The notes: generated by a model not told the origin, from the sequence alone. DNA of 19,619 nucleotides from Clostridium sp. CAG:413 (GCA_000431775.1 FR888179.1:10299-29917); one strand, 5' to 3'. Counted from the stretch's first letter, positions 1 through 6,464 are shown. Translations and numbers: made by a program.

Positions 1-1
1 G

Positions 2-826
2 CCCGGCATTCTCGCCGTGGTGCTCATCGGCTACGGCATAACGAGCGCTGTCGAAAAGAAGGACCCCGTGATAACCGAGGGCACGGTCAACGACGCATAT
101 AATAACGCCGCCACCAAGGACACTCTTGCGGGTAACACCGCCCCCTCCGAGGGAACTTCGGCATCCTCCGCCGCTTCAACCACCGCAGCCGCCGCGGCAA
201 ACGCCGTTGACGACTATGAATACGCCTATGCGGGCTTCCACCCCGCCTACGCCAACCTCAATATTTCGGATTGGACCTTGCTGCTGGTCAACAGGGATTA
301 TATCCTGCCCGACAACTATGAAGTGAAGCTCGCCCCCGCGGTCAACTCCGACCCAGACGGCGCAAAGCTCGACTACAGAGTGGCTCCGCACTACAACGAG
401 ATGTATCTTGCCGCCGAGAAGGACGGCATCGAGCTGACCCCGATCTCGGGCTACCGCTCATTCACCCGCCAGAGGAATAACTTCGAGCGCAAGATAAACA
501 AATATCTTGACCAGGGCTACAGCAAGGCGGAGGCGACCAAGATGGCCGCTACGATAATCCTGCCGCCCGGCACAAGCGAGCATAACGCGGGTCTTGCAAT
601 GGATATTTGCAGCCTCGAGCAGAGCTTCGATAAGACCGCAGAATTCAGATGGCTCAACGAGCACGCCGCCGATTACGGCTTCATCCTGCGCTACACCGAG
701 GAGAAGCAGGACGTGACCAAGATAATCTATGAGCCGTGGCACTGGCGCTATGTCGGCGTTGAGAATGCCAAGGCGATAAAGGCGAGCGGCAAATGCCTTG
801 AAGAGTATCTGGGAGCGGTAAGTTAA
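2..826 (+). CDS. VanY-type D-alanyl-D-alanine carboxypeptidase (M15B), 5' partial
   Basis: Zinc D,D-carboxypeptidase that would trim the terminal D-Ala from peptidoglycan stem peptides outside the membrane. The frame is open to the left edge, and the first visible residues are hydrophobic (GILAVVLIGYGI), the end of an N-terminal membrane anchor, so the true start lies outside the window. Counting from the GTG at 17, an Ala/Thr/Ser-rich linker covers about residues 35-65 and the catalytic domain about 115-260. Visible motifs are SGYRS (144-148), SEHNAGLAMD with zinc ligands H189 and D196, and EPWHWRY with catalytic E239 and zinc ligand H242. All key residues are present. The TAA stop at 824-826 overlaps the stop of the convergent sugar transferase gene by 3 bases of a 4-base gene overlap. 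A VanY-like housekeeping role is more likely than glycopeptide resistance, because no vanHAX genes are visible. Confidence 0.93.
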   Translation, partial: PGILAVVLIGYGITSAVEKKDPVITEGTVNDAYNNAATKDTLAGNTAPSEGTSASSAASTTAAAAANAVDDYEYAYAGFHPAYANLNISDWTLLLVNRDYILPDNYEVKLAPAVNSDPDGAKLDYRVAPHYNEMYLAAEKDGIELTPISGYRSFTRQRNNFERKINKYLDQGYSKAEATKMAATIILPPGTSEHNAGLAMDICSLEQSFDKTAEFRWLNEHAADYGFILRYTEEKQDVTKIIYEPWHWRYVGVENAKAIKASGKCLEEYLGAVS

Positions 827-1413
827 GGCCTGCGGGTGTTTCCTTTCTCGCCGCCCTCCGAGATGCCCTCTCGGCAAAGAACGACCTTAACGGTCTTAAA
901 CATTATTTTAATATCAAGCCAAAGGCTCTGTTTGTCAACGTATTCTTTGTCAAACAGGGCTTTTTCTTCTATCGAGAGCTTGTCCCTGCCGTTGACCTGA
1001 GCCAGCCCCGTCATGCCCGGGCGCACGGAGTAAACGCCGTATTCGCGGCGCAGCGCCCTTATCTCCTTCTCCTCGGGGATGAGCGGGCGGGGGCCCACAA
1101 AGCTCATCGAGCCGCTGAGGATATTGAAGAGCTGGGGCAGCTCGTCAAGGCTGGTCTTCCTGAGAAATCTGCCGCTTTTTGTGATGCAGTTGACCGATTC
1201 GGTCAGCTCGTCGGTCGCCACGTTGCGGGTGTTGCAGTGCATGGTGCGGAATTTATAGACATAAAATAGCTTGTTATCCTTGCCCACGCGATACTGCTTG
1301 AATATGACGGGCGAGCCTGCGTCAAAGAGGATTATGACGCTGATTATAAGGAAAAGCGGGGAAAGCAGGATGATGAGCAGCAGGCTCATCGTGAAATCGA
1401 AAAAGCGTTTCAT
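823..1413 (-). CDS. Small monotopic sugar-phosphate transferase (bacterial sugar transferase family)
   Basis: Transfers a sugar-1-phosphate from a nucleotide sugar to undecaprenyl phosphate, the first membrane step of surface glycan synthesis. At 196 aa it is only the catalytic unit (PglC-like) without the multi-TM N-terminal half of WcaJ/WbaP. Residues 9-29 form the hydrophobic re-entrant membrane segment. Family motifs follow: FKQYRVGK (38-45), YKFRTM (53-58), TSLDELPQLFNIL (87-99) with the catalytic Asp-Glu pair D90/E91, GPRP (107-110) and RPGMTGLAQV (131-140). A GGGGTG ribosome site lies 4 bases before the ATG. It is last in a minus-strand set after prfB and the cyclase (15-base gap). No glycosyltransferases, flippase or polymerase are adjacent, so the glycan is unknown and the sugar specificity cannot be read. 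Confidence 0.93.
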   Translation of the reverse strand: MKRFFDFTMSLLLIILLSPLFLIISVIILFDAGSPVIFKQYRVGKDNKLFYVYKFRTMHCNTRNVATDELTESVNCITKSGRFLRKTSLDELPQLFNILSGSMSFVGPRPLIPEEKEIRALRREYGVYSVRPGMTGLAQVNGRDKLSIEEKALFDKEYVDKQSLWLDIKIMFKTVKVVLCREGISEGGEKGNTRRP

Positions 1414-1428
1414 TTTACACCCCGATTG

Positions 1429-2034
1429 TCAATGGTTGCCGGACCAGAAGATGTAGTCCGAGATAAGTACCGCCCGCACGGGCGCGGCCTCCAGCCCGTC
1501 ATAGAGCACGGGAGGGGCAAAGAGAAAATATTCGCCCGGCTGCACTTCAGAGAGGTCAAGCCCCTCGAGGATAGCCGTGCCGCCCTGCATGAACGCCTTG
1601 TGAGGGGCGGTCTCGTTGCCCGCGCAGCCGACGGAGAGCGAATCCGTGCCGATGAGCATCAGACCCCTGCCCGACAGCTCCTCGGCGGAGGAATCCATGA
1701 AGAAGGCTCTGCCGCCGCCCTTTATCAGCAGCCGCTTGCACTTCTTAGGGAAATGCTTGTCAACATATTCGCCCGTGATGACCCCGCCCGGCACCTGAAG
1801 CACCGTGCAAGGCCCGATGAAGGCGTCAAGCTCCATGCCGTCTATCGCGGCGCCGCCGCTGAGGAAGTGGAGCGGAGCGTCGGCATGGGTGCCCGTGTGC
1901 GCCGAGGCGTGGACGGCGGTGATATTGCAGTCGCCGCCCTCACCGATGCAGGCGAGCCTCTCGGCCTTCGGCTTCGGGTCGCCGGGGTAAACGTCGCAGG
2001 AAAAGAATTTTCTCGAAATATCGATTATCTTCAT
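1429..2034 (-). CDS. Cyclase / kynurenine formamidase-like metal-dependent hydrolase
   Basis: Member of the cyclase family (Pfam Cyclase, KynB-like), which hydrolyses amide or ester bonds using divalent metal. The signature HTGTHADAPLHF is at residues 46-57, giving metal ligands H46, H50 and D52 and the nearby H56. The conserved N-terminal DISR start is also present. At 201 aa it matches the family length (about 200-210). No other tryptophan-catabolism gene is in view, so kynurenine formamidase activity is not supported over the other activities known in the family. It starts 18 bases after prfB. No convincing Shine-Dalgarno precedes the ATG (upstream bases TGTTGGTATT), so translation may depend on coupling to prfB. 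Confidence 0.88.
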   Translation of the reverse strand: MKIIDISRKFFSCDVYPGDPKPKAERLACIGEGGDCNITAVHASAHTGTHADAPLHFLSGGAAIDGMELDAFIGPCTVLQVPGGVITGEYVDKHFPKKCKRLLIKGGGRAFFMDSSAEELSGRGLMLIGTDSLSVGCAGNETAPHKAFMQGGTAILEGLDLSEVQPGEYFLFAPPVLYDGLEAAPVRAVLISDYIFWSGNH

Positions 2035-2052
2035 AATACCAACAGTGAGCCG

Positions 2053-3162
2053 TCAGTTCTTGAGCGACTCCATCTTGAGATAAGCGTTTATAAAGCCGTC
2101 GATGTCGCCGTCCATAACGGCGTTGATGTTACCGGATTCAAAGCCGGTGCGGTGATCCTTGGCGAGGGTGTAGGGCATGAATACATAGGAGCGGATCTGG
2201 CTGCCCCATGCAATCTCACGCTGCTCGCCCTTGATGTCGTCTATCTTGTCGAGGTGCTCTCTCTCCTTTATTTCAATGAGCTTGGATTTGAGCATCTTCA
2301 TGGCGACTTCCCTGTTTTGATGCTGGCTGCGCTCGACCTGGCAGGCGCAGACAATGCCCGTGGGGATGTGGGTTATACGCACGGCGGAGGAGGTCTTGTT
2401 GACCTTCTGGCCGCCCGCGCCGCTGGAGCGGTAATAGTCTATCTTGAGGTCGTCGGGGTTTATCTCGACCTCAACGGTGTCGTCGATCTCGGGCATGACC
2501 TCAAGCGAAGCAAAGGAGGTATGCCTCCTGCCCGAGGAATCGAACGGAGAGATACGAACAAGCCTGTGAACGCCCATCTCGCCCTTGAGGTAGCCGTAGG
2601 CGTTCTCACCCTCGACAAGCAGCACGGCGGATTTGAGACCCGCTTCATCGCCGTCGAGGAAGTCTATCATGCTGACCTTGAAGCCGTGCTTCTCGCCCCA
2701 ATGCTGATACATACGCACGAGCATCTGGTTCCAATCCTGAGCCTCGGTGCCGCCAGCGCCGGCATGGAAGGTGAGTATGGCGTTCTTTGAGTCGTATTCG
2801 CCGGAGAGCAGGGTGCTCAGGGTCATGGCATCGAGCTTCGATACAAAGGCGTCGACGCTGTGCTTGCATTCGTCGAGCATATCGAGATCCTCCTCTTCGT
2901 TGGAGAGCTCGATGAGCACGAGCGCGTCGTTATATTCATTCTCAAGCGCAGTGTAGGCAGCGACCTTGTTTTTGAGCTGGCTTATGCGCTGCTGCACCTT
3001 CTGCGAATTCGCAAGGTCGTTCCAGAAGCCGTCCTCGGCGGTCTGAGCCTCGAGCTTCGCTATCTCCTCATTCATCGCGTCAAGCCCGAGAGCCTCTCTG
3101 AGCTGCTTGAGCTTCTCTTCGTAGTCGAGGAGTGAAAGTCTTAATTCTTCAAATTGGATCAT
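2053..3162 (-). CDS. prfB: Peptide chain release factor 2 (RF2), no programmed frameshift
   Basis: Recognises UGA and UAA in the ribosomal A site and triggers peptide release in the cytoplasm. Residues 205-207 are SPF, the RF2 stop-codon recognition motif, and 250-252 are GGQ, the hydrolysis motif. Residue 246 (E. coli numbering coincides here) is Ser. At 369 aa the protein is full length and read in one frame: the N-terminal helix runs straight through the region where E. coli and many Firmicutes have the in-frame UGA and +1 frameshift after about codon 25. The start is set by CAGGAG 8-9 bases before the ATG. It heads an operon with the cyclase and sugar transferase. The promoter lies about 100 bases upstream, and the leader holds a UGA-ending mini-ORF. 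The gene itself ends in UGA. Confidence 0.97.
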   Translation of the reverse strand: MIQFEELRLSLLDYEEKLKQLREALGLDAMNEEIAKLEAQTAEDGFWNDLANSQKVQQRISQLKNKVAAYTALENEYNDALVLIELSNEEEDLDMLDECKHSVDAFVSKLDAMTLSTLLSGEYDSKNAILTFHAGAGGTEAQDWNQMLVRMYQHWGEKHGFKVSMIDFLDGDEAGLKSAVLLVEGENAYGYLKGEMGVHRLVRISPFDSSGRRHTSFASLEVMPEIDDTVEVEINPDDLKIDYYRSSGAGGQKVNKTSSAVRITHIPTGIVCACQVERSQHQNREVAMKMLKSKLIEIKEREHLDKIDDIKGEQREIAWGSQIRSYVFMPYTLAKDHRTGFESGNINAVMDGDIDGFINAYLKMESLKN

Positions 3163-3216
3163 ATTTATTCTCCTGATATAAATTTTTCATTTTATTACGG
3201 TGAAAAAAGGCGATTA

Positions 3217-3231
3217 TCAATGTACGAACAT
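3217..3231 (-). CDS. Leader mini-ORF (M-F-V-H-stop UGA) in the prfB 5' leader
   Basis: In the transcript upstream of prfB, a GGGAG (minus strand, 3239-3243) sits 7 bases before an ATG, followed by TTC GTA CAT and TGA. It is a four-codon reading frame with a well-placed ribosome site, lying between promoter and prfB. It is inferred, not proven, to be translated. Its UGA stop is read only by RF2, so it could report RF2 level to the downstream leader. It lies inside the loop of a possible hairpin made by GGTGAAAAA (3261-3253) and TTTTTCACC (3207-3199). It is too short for homology evidence. Confidence 0.4.
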   Translation of the reverse strand: MFVH

Positions 3232-3265
3232 AAAAATTCTCCCGATGCGTAATTTTTCACCCTAC

Positions 3266-3294
3266 ATTATATATAAAAAATGGTGAAATGTAAA
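3266..3294 (-). promoter_or_regulatory. Sigma-A promoter of the prfB operon
   Basis: On the minus strand TTTACA (3294-3289), 17-base spacer, TATAAT (3271-3266). Transcription would start near 3260-3257, giving a leader of about 97 bases to the prfB ATG. The heptamer GGTGAAA/TTTCACC occurs in the spacer (3282-3288), just after the -10 (3255-3261) and again in the leader (3199-3205), in alternating orientation. Confidence 0.8.
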
Positions 3295-3321
3295 GAACTT
3301 AAATTATTTTTTAAATAATAA

Positions 3322-3350
3322 TTGAAATTTAAAGAACAATTCGGTAATAT
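3322..3350 (+). promoter_or_regulatory. Sigma-A-like promoter for the 3489 gene, divergent from prfB
   Basis: TTGAAA (3322-3327), 17-base spacer, TAATAT (3345-3350) on the + strand. It is 28 bases from the prfB -35 box and points away from it. The leader to the 3489 ATG would be about 130 bases and includes the possible upstream peptide at 3397. Confidence 0.55.
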
Positions 3351-3396
3351 ATAAGGTGTAATATAGCAGCAGTCCCGGAAAAGTTATAAAACGAAG

Positions 3397-3492
3397 ATGG
3401 TTAAAAGAAGAAAAGCACTTCTCATGAACTTGACAGCGCGGGAAGCGATAAATTGTGAAACAAGCGTTAAAGCTGATAAGGGGGAAAAATGA
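3397..3492 (+). CDS. Possible small upstream peptide (31 aa) overlapping the 3489 start
   Basis: An ATG at 3397 opens a 31-codon frame rich in Lys/Arg, ending in a TGA whose first two bases are the last two of the next gene's ATG (ATGA overlap at 3489-3492). Such an overlap is typical of translationally coupled genes. There is no clear Shine-Dalgarno before the ATG (AAAACGAAG), and no family is recognised. A shorter in-frame start exists at 3424. It may be a chance frame. Confidence 0.25.
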   Translation: MVKRRKALLMNLTAREAINCETSVKADKGEK

Positions 3493-3836
3493 AAAAGAAG
3501 GTATTAACGGCACTCCTAATAATTGAAACTGTTTTGCTGACGGTTATATTAATTTTTGGGCTTTTCCGCTTTAACACCAGTAAAACGGAAAAAGAGGTTT
3601 ACCGGCAGATGTCGGAGGACGGAAGCCAAAATGTGGTTATATATGAGGTCGGAGAACCTGATTGGCCTTTTGGCAAGGCTCATTATAAAGTATATGGGCC
3701 TTCAAACTTCTTTGTCGATGTTTCTGATGACGGAGGAAGAGGACAATTTACTGTCGAGTGGAAAGAAACTTCTGTAGTTATCACTTTCAGAGGATCTGAA
3801 CAGAAAGATGCAGTATACGAGCTCCCGTTCGGATAA
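3489..3836 (+). CDS. Small membrane-anchored protein of unknown function
   Basis: 115 aa. The N-terminus MKKK is followed by a hydrophobic segment at about residues 5-26, so it is an uncleaved anchor or signal peptide with the rest outside the cell. The remaining ~85 residues contain VGEPDWPFGKAHYKVYGP (54-71) and end in short beta-rich stretches (FTVEWKETSVVITF). I recall small uncharacterised Firmicutes proteins with a similar GEPxxPFG segment, but assign no function. AAGGGGG 5-6 bases upstream fixes the ATG. Its base composition is clearly AT-richer than the neighbouring genes, suggesting separate ancestry or weak codon selection. The zinc-ribbon gene follows 49 bases later in the same direction with no terminator between, so the two may be co-transcribed. 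Confidence 0.75.
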   Translation: MKKKVLTALLIIETVLLTVILIFGLFRFNTSKTEKEVYRQMSEDGSQNVVIYEVGEPDWPFGKAHYKVYGPSNFFVDVSDDGGRGQFTVEWKETSVVITFRGSEQKDAVYELPFG

Positions 3837-3885
3837 AACCGATTTTGATTAAAGTATTATTTTAAAAGGAGATTAAAAATCGCAG

Positions 3886-4953
3886 ATGAAATATAATGGT
3901 TTGCCTTGCCCCGTTTGCGGCAGGATAATGACTGACGACGACGATATCGTCGTTTGCCCCGAATGCGCCACCCCGCAGCACCGTGAATGCTGGATGAAAA
4001 CGGGGCACTGCGTAAATGAAGATAAACACTCGAGCGGCTATGTGTGGGCTGCCCCCGAGGCTCAGCCCGAGGCGGAGCAAAGCGCACCGCCCGCCGAGGA
4101 AGCGGGAGCCCCCGCAAACGTCAAGATATGCCATGTCTGCGGCAGTGAGAATCCGCCGGAGGCTCTGCATTGCGGCAACTGCGGCGCCCTCTTTGATGGC
4201 GGGCAGCGTGACCCCTCCGAGCCGAAGAACTGCCCGATGTGCGGCAGGCCGAACGACGGCGATGCTCTGCACTGCAAATATTGCGGCGCACCGTTCCTCG
4301 CCGACGGAGCTTATCCGCAGAATCCCTACCTTTTCGGTTCGGGCATAGACGAAAACGAGGATATCGGCGGCAGGAAAGCGGGCGAGATCGCCTACTATGT
4401 GCAGACCTCAGCTCCGAGATATCTCCGCGAATTCAAGAGATTTGCCTCGGGCAAGAAGCTCTCGTTCAACTGGGCGGCGTTCTTCTTTGCGCCGTATTGG
4501 TTCTTTTACCGCAAGCTCTATAAGGTCGGGGCGATATTCCTGCTGATATTCGCGGCGACCTCGCTTGCCCTCTCAGGCCCCGCGAACGACTATATCGACG
4601 CGGCGAATAAATTCTACACGGCAATGGGCAACAGCAGCGTGACCGACGAGCAGGCGAACGAGCTTGCCGACGAATTCGTGCAGGCGACCGCAAAGACAAT
4701 GCCGATAATCGGCGGGGTGTCGCTTGCGCTGCGCCTTATCTGCGCCCTGACCGCCGACCTTTTCTACTACAGGAAGATGCAGAAGGATCTGGCGATGATA
4801 GCCGACGAGATCGACGATGAGAATCTCAAGAGGCTCATGCTCGCCCGACGCGGCGGCGCGTCCCCGATGCTCTTTGCGGCAGGCTTCTTCGGCTACAACT
4901 GCATTATCAGCCTGCTGACCTATATCGCCGATATTATTGTTGACCGCTTTTAA
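3886..4953 (+). CDS. RING-like / zinc-ribbon membrane protein with DUF2628-like domain
   Basis: 355 aa, function unknown. An N-terminal RING-finger-like knuckle (residues 8-42: C8, C11, C24, C27, H32, C35, C42) resembles the prokaryotic RING family. An acidic/Ala-Pro linker (55-78) follows, then two zinc ribbons (C82/C85...C96/C99 and C116/C119...C130/C133). The C-terminal part carries the DUF2628 signature FNWAAFFFAPYWFFYRKLY (194-212) and membrane segments at about 213-231, 272-292 and 328-350. The zinc modules would face the cytoplasm. Family knowledge suggests membrane-anchored protein-protein interaction or quality control, but that is inference. AAGGAG is 14 bases before the ATG, an unusually long spacing, and no alternative in-frame start exists because TAA lies at 3874. 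Confidence 0.85.
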   Translation: MKYNGLPCPVCGRIMTDDDDIVVCPECATPQHRECWMKTGHCVNEDKHSSGYVWAAPEAQPEAEQSAPPAEEAGAPANVKICHVCGSENPPEALHCGNCGALFDGGQRDPSEPKNCPMCGRPNDGDALHCKYCGAPFLADGAYPQNPYLFGSGIDENEDIGGRKAGEIAYYVQTSAPRYLREFKRFASGKKLSFNWAAFFFAPYWFFYRKLYKVGAIFLLIFAATSLALSGPANDYIDAANKFYTAMGNSSVTDEQANELADEFVQATAKTMPIIGGVSLALRLICALTADLFYYRKMQKDLAMIADEIDDENLKRLMLARRGGASPMLFAAGFFGYNCIISLLTYIADIIVDRF

Positions 4954-4969
4954 AAAATACCAATTATAT
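4940..4969 (+). promoter_or_regulatory. Possible promoter of galU
   Basis: TTGACC (4940-4945), inside the end of the preceding gene, 18-base spacer, TTATAT (4964-4969). A second -10-like TATACT is at 4977-4982 but lacks a partner -35. Read-through from the upstream gene is also possible. Confidence 0.35.
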
Positions 4970-5001
4970 AACTATTTATACTAACTCAGGAGGTAATATC
5001 C

Positions 5002-5886
5002 ATGAAAGTCAAGAAAGCAATTATTCCCGCTGCGGGTCTGGGCACCAGAGTTCTCCCCGCTTCAAAGGCAGTCCCCAAGGAAATGCTGAATATCGTCGAC
5101 AAGCCGGCTATCCAGTATATCGTTGAGGAAGCCGTTGCCGCGGGCATCGAGGATATCCTTATCATCACCAACAGGGGCAAGGGCGTTATCGAGGATCACT
5201 TCGATCACTCCTTCGAGCTTGAGTATCAGCTCAGCAAGAACCCCGCAAAGGCGAAGATATATGAGGATGTCAAGGCCTGCGCCGGTCTCGCCAACATATA
5301 TTTCATCCGTCAGAAGGAGACCAAGGGTCTCGGCCACGCCATCCTCTGCGGTAAGTCCTTTGTCGGCGACGAGCCGTTCGTAGTCCTCTACGGCGACGAC
5401 GTCATCATCTCCGAGGATCCCGTCACCGCTCAGCTTTGCCGCTGCTATGAGAAGTATGGCAAGGGCGTTGTCGGCGTCAAGGAAGTTCCCGAGGATCTCA
5501 TCAAGCTCTATTGCACCCTCGGCGTTTCACCCATCGAGGGCGAGACCAGAGCGATGAACTGCCACAAGATAATCGAGAAGCCCACCCCCGACCAGGTCAT
5601 GTCCCTCTACGCTATCCTCGGCAGAGTCGTGCTGCCCCCCGAGGTATTCGGTATGCTCGAAAAGGGTCTTGCCGAGACTCCCGAGGGTCAGGAGCTTTAC
5701 CTGACCGACGTTATGAGCGAGCTCGGCGCCAGAGGCGAGCTGCTTGCTTATGACTTCGACGGCAAGAGATACGATATGGGCAATAAGCTCGGCATTATGA
5801 AGGCTAACTGCGAGGTCGCCCTCAATCATCCCGAGATCGGCGAAGGCTTCAAGGCTTACCTCAAAGAGCTTGTCAAAACCTTCTGA
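5002..5886 (+). CDS. galU: UTP-glucose-1-phosphate uridylyltransferase
   Basis: Makes UDP-glucose from UTP and glucose-1-phosphate in the cytoplasm, feeding glycolipid, teichoic acid and exopolysaccharide synthesis. It has the nucleotidyltransferase start KAIIPAAGLGTRVLPASKAVPKEML (given as residues 5-29) with the GxGTR nucleotide loop at 12-16. Other family signatures are YGDDV in the acceptor region, IIEKP, LTDVMSEL and YDMGNKLGIM near the C-terminus. At 294 aa it is the usual length for GalU/GtaB. A perfect AGGAGG (4988-4993) lies 8 bases before the ATG, and a strong terminator follows 22 bases after the stop. It is likely the source of activated sugar for surface glycans, possibly including those started by the sugar transferase at 823-1413, though nothing links the two directly. 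Confidence 0.96.
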   Translation: MKVKKAIIPAAGLGTRVLPASKAVPKEMLNIVDKPAIQYIVEEAVAAGIEDILIITNRGKGVIEDHFDHSFELEYQLSKNPAKAKIYEDVKACAGLANIYFIRQKETKGLGHAILCGKSFVGDEPFVVLYGDDVIISEDPVTAQLCRCYEKYGKGVVGVKEVPEDLIKLYCTLGVSPIEGETRAMNCHKIIEKPTPDQVMSLYAILGRVVLPPEVFGMLEKGLAETPEGQELYLTDVMSELGARGELLAYDFDGKRYDMGNKLGIMKANCEVALNHPEIGEGFKAYLKELVKTF

Positions 5887-5908
5887 GAACAGAATAGCGC
5901 AATAAATT

Positions 5909-5939
5909 GCGCCCTCGGCTCAGTGCCGAGGGCGCTTTT
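5909..5939 (+). terminator. Rho-independent terminator of galU
   Basis: Perfect 11-bp stem GCGCCCTCGGC (5909-5919) / GCCGAGGGCGC (5925-5935) with loop TCAGT, followed by TTTT. Confidence 0.92.
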
Positions 5940-6020
5940 GCTGTACCGATGATGCCGTTCCCTGCGGTTTCATTGCAGATTTGCGGTTGTATGATCAACA
6001 GCATTTTGCCTTTCTCTGCT

Positions 6021-6310
6021 GCCAAACACTCCTCAGTCACTCCGTGACAGAGGAGTGATTTATCAAATTACTGCTTGCCTCTTAGGCTCCCTCTTGAGGG
6101 AGCTGTCCGTAGGACTGAGGGAGTTTTTATTGAAATCAAGCCCAAAATTCCCTACGTAACGGCTAAAGCCGTGCCACCTCCATTTACACAAGGGAGGCGA
6201 GGGTAACTGCAACCTCGGCGGTTTTTGACGGGCGAACGCAGTTCGCCCCTACGCTAATAATTCTGAATTTGCAATTATTATGCGGGATGCCGAGGACGTC
6301 ATCCCCTACA
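6021..6310. repeat. Cluster of intergenic palindromic repeats
   Basis: The ~600-base gap between galU and the next gene holds no credible ORF but a series of perfect or near-perfect palindromes: CACTCCTC...GAGGAGTG with inner GTCAC/GTGAC (6027-6057), GCTCCCTC/GAGGGAGC (6086-6103), ACGGC/GCCGT (6159-6172), GGGCGAAC/GTTCGCCC (6230-6248), TAATAATT/AATTATTA (6255-6280) and GGGATG/CATCCC (6284-6305). I recall similar elements scattered between genes in many gut Clostridia, but copy number cannot be tested in this window. Bases 5941-6020 show nothing recognisable. Confidence 0.6.
6086..6128 (+). repeat. Switch-like repeat: one CTCCCTC arm, two GAGGGAG partners
   Basis: GCTCCCTC (6086-6093) can pair with GAGGGAGC (6096-6103) or with a second GAGGGAG (6117-6123) that is directly followed by TTTTT. 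Between them is a small GTCC/GGAC hairpin (6105-6115). The second pairing would make a terminator-like structure. Confidence 0.5.
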
Positions 6311-6381
6311 ATTGAATCAAAAGCAAATCTGCTGTATGTGCAGCAAAAATTTATCTTTACTGCCTACCCGACGATCCTCGG

Positions 6382-6409
6382 CTGCACCGCAACAAAGGTG
6401 CGGTTTTTT
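6382..6409 (+). terminator. Terminator-like hairpin, + strand
   Basis: CTGCACC (6382-6388) pairs with GGTGCGG (6397-6403; one G-U), followed by six T. No + strand gene directly precedes it, so it may be part of the repeat cluster or end an unrecognised transcript. Confidence 0.55.
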
Positions 6410-6428
6410 CTATCAAATTTAATCCAAA

Positions 6429-6464
6429 CAAAAAACTCCCCCGGTCGTTATGATCGGGGGAGTT
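6429..6464 (-). terminator. Terminator of the efp / CD1247-type gene unit
   Basis: On the minus strand a 13-bp stem (6464-6452 with 6446-6434; one G-U), loop ATAAC, followed by UUUUGUUUGG. It begins 18 bases after the stop of the CD1247-type gene. Confidence 0.88.

Noticed and set aside
2..826. Vancomycin-resistance context for the VanY-like gene
   Set aside because: No vanHAX-type genes in the window, and the two-component system lies about 14 kb away in a different operon; a housekeeping carboxypeptidase is more likely.
1426..2790. 454-codon + strand frame
   Set aside because: Antisense to the cyclase and prfB genes; no domain or ribosome site. Such frames arise in GC-rich DNA opposite genes with G/C third positions.
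3430..3458. TTGACA as -35 of a promoter for the 3489 gene
   Set aside because: No acceptable -10 at 16-18 bases; GATAAA is only about 10 bases away.
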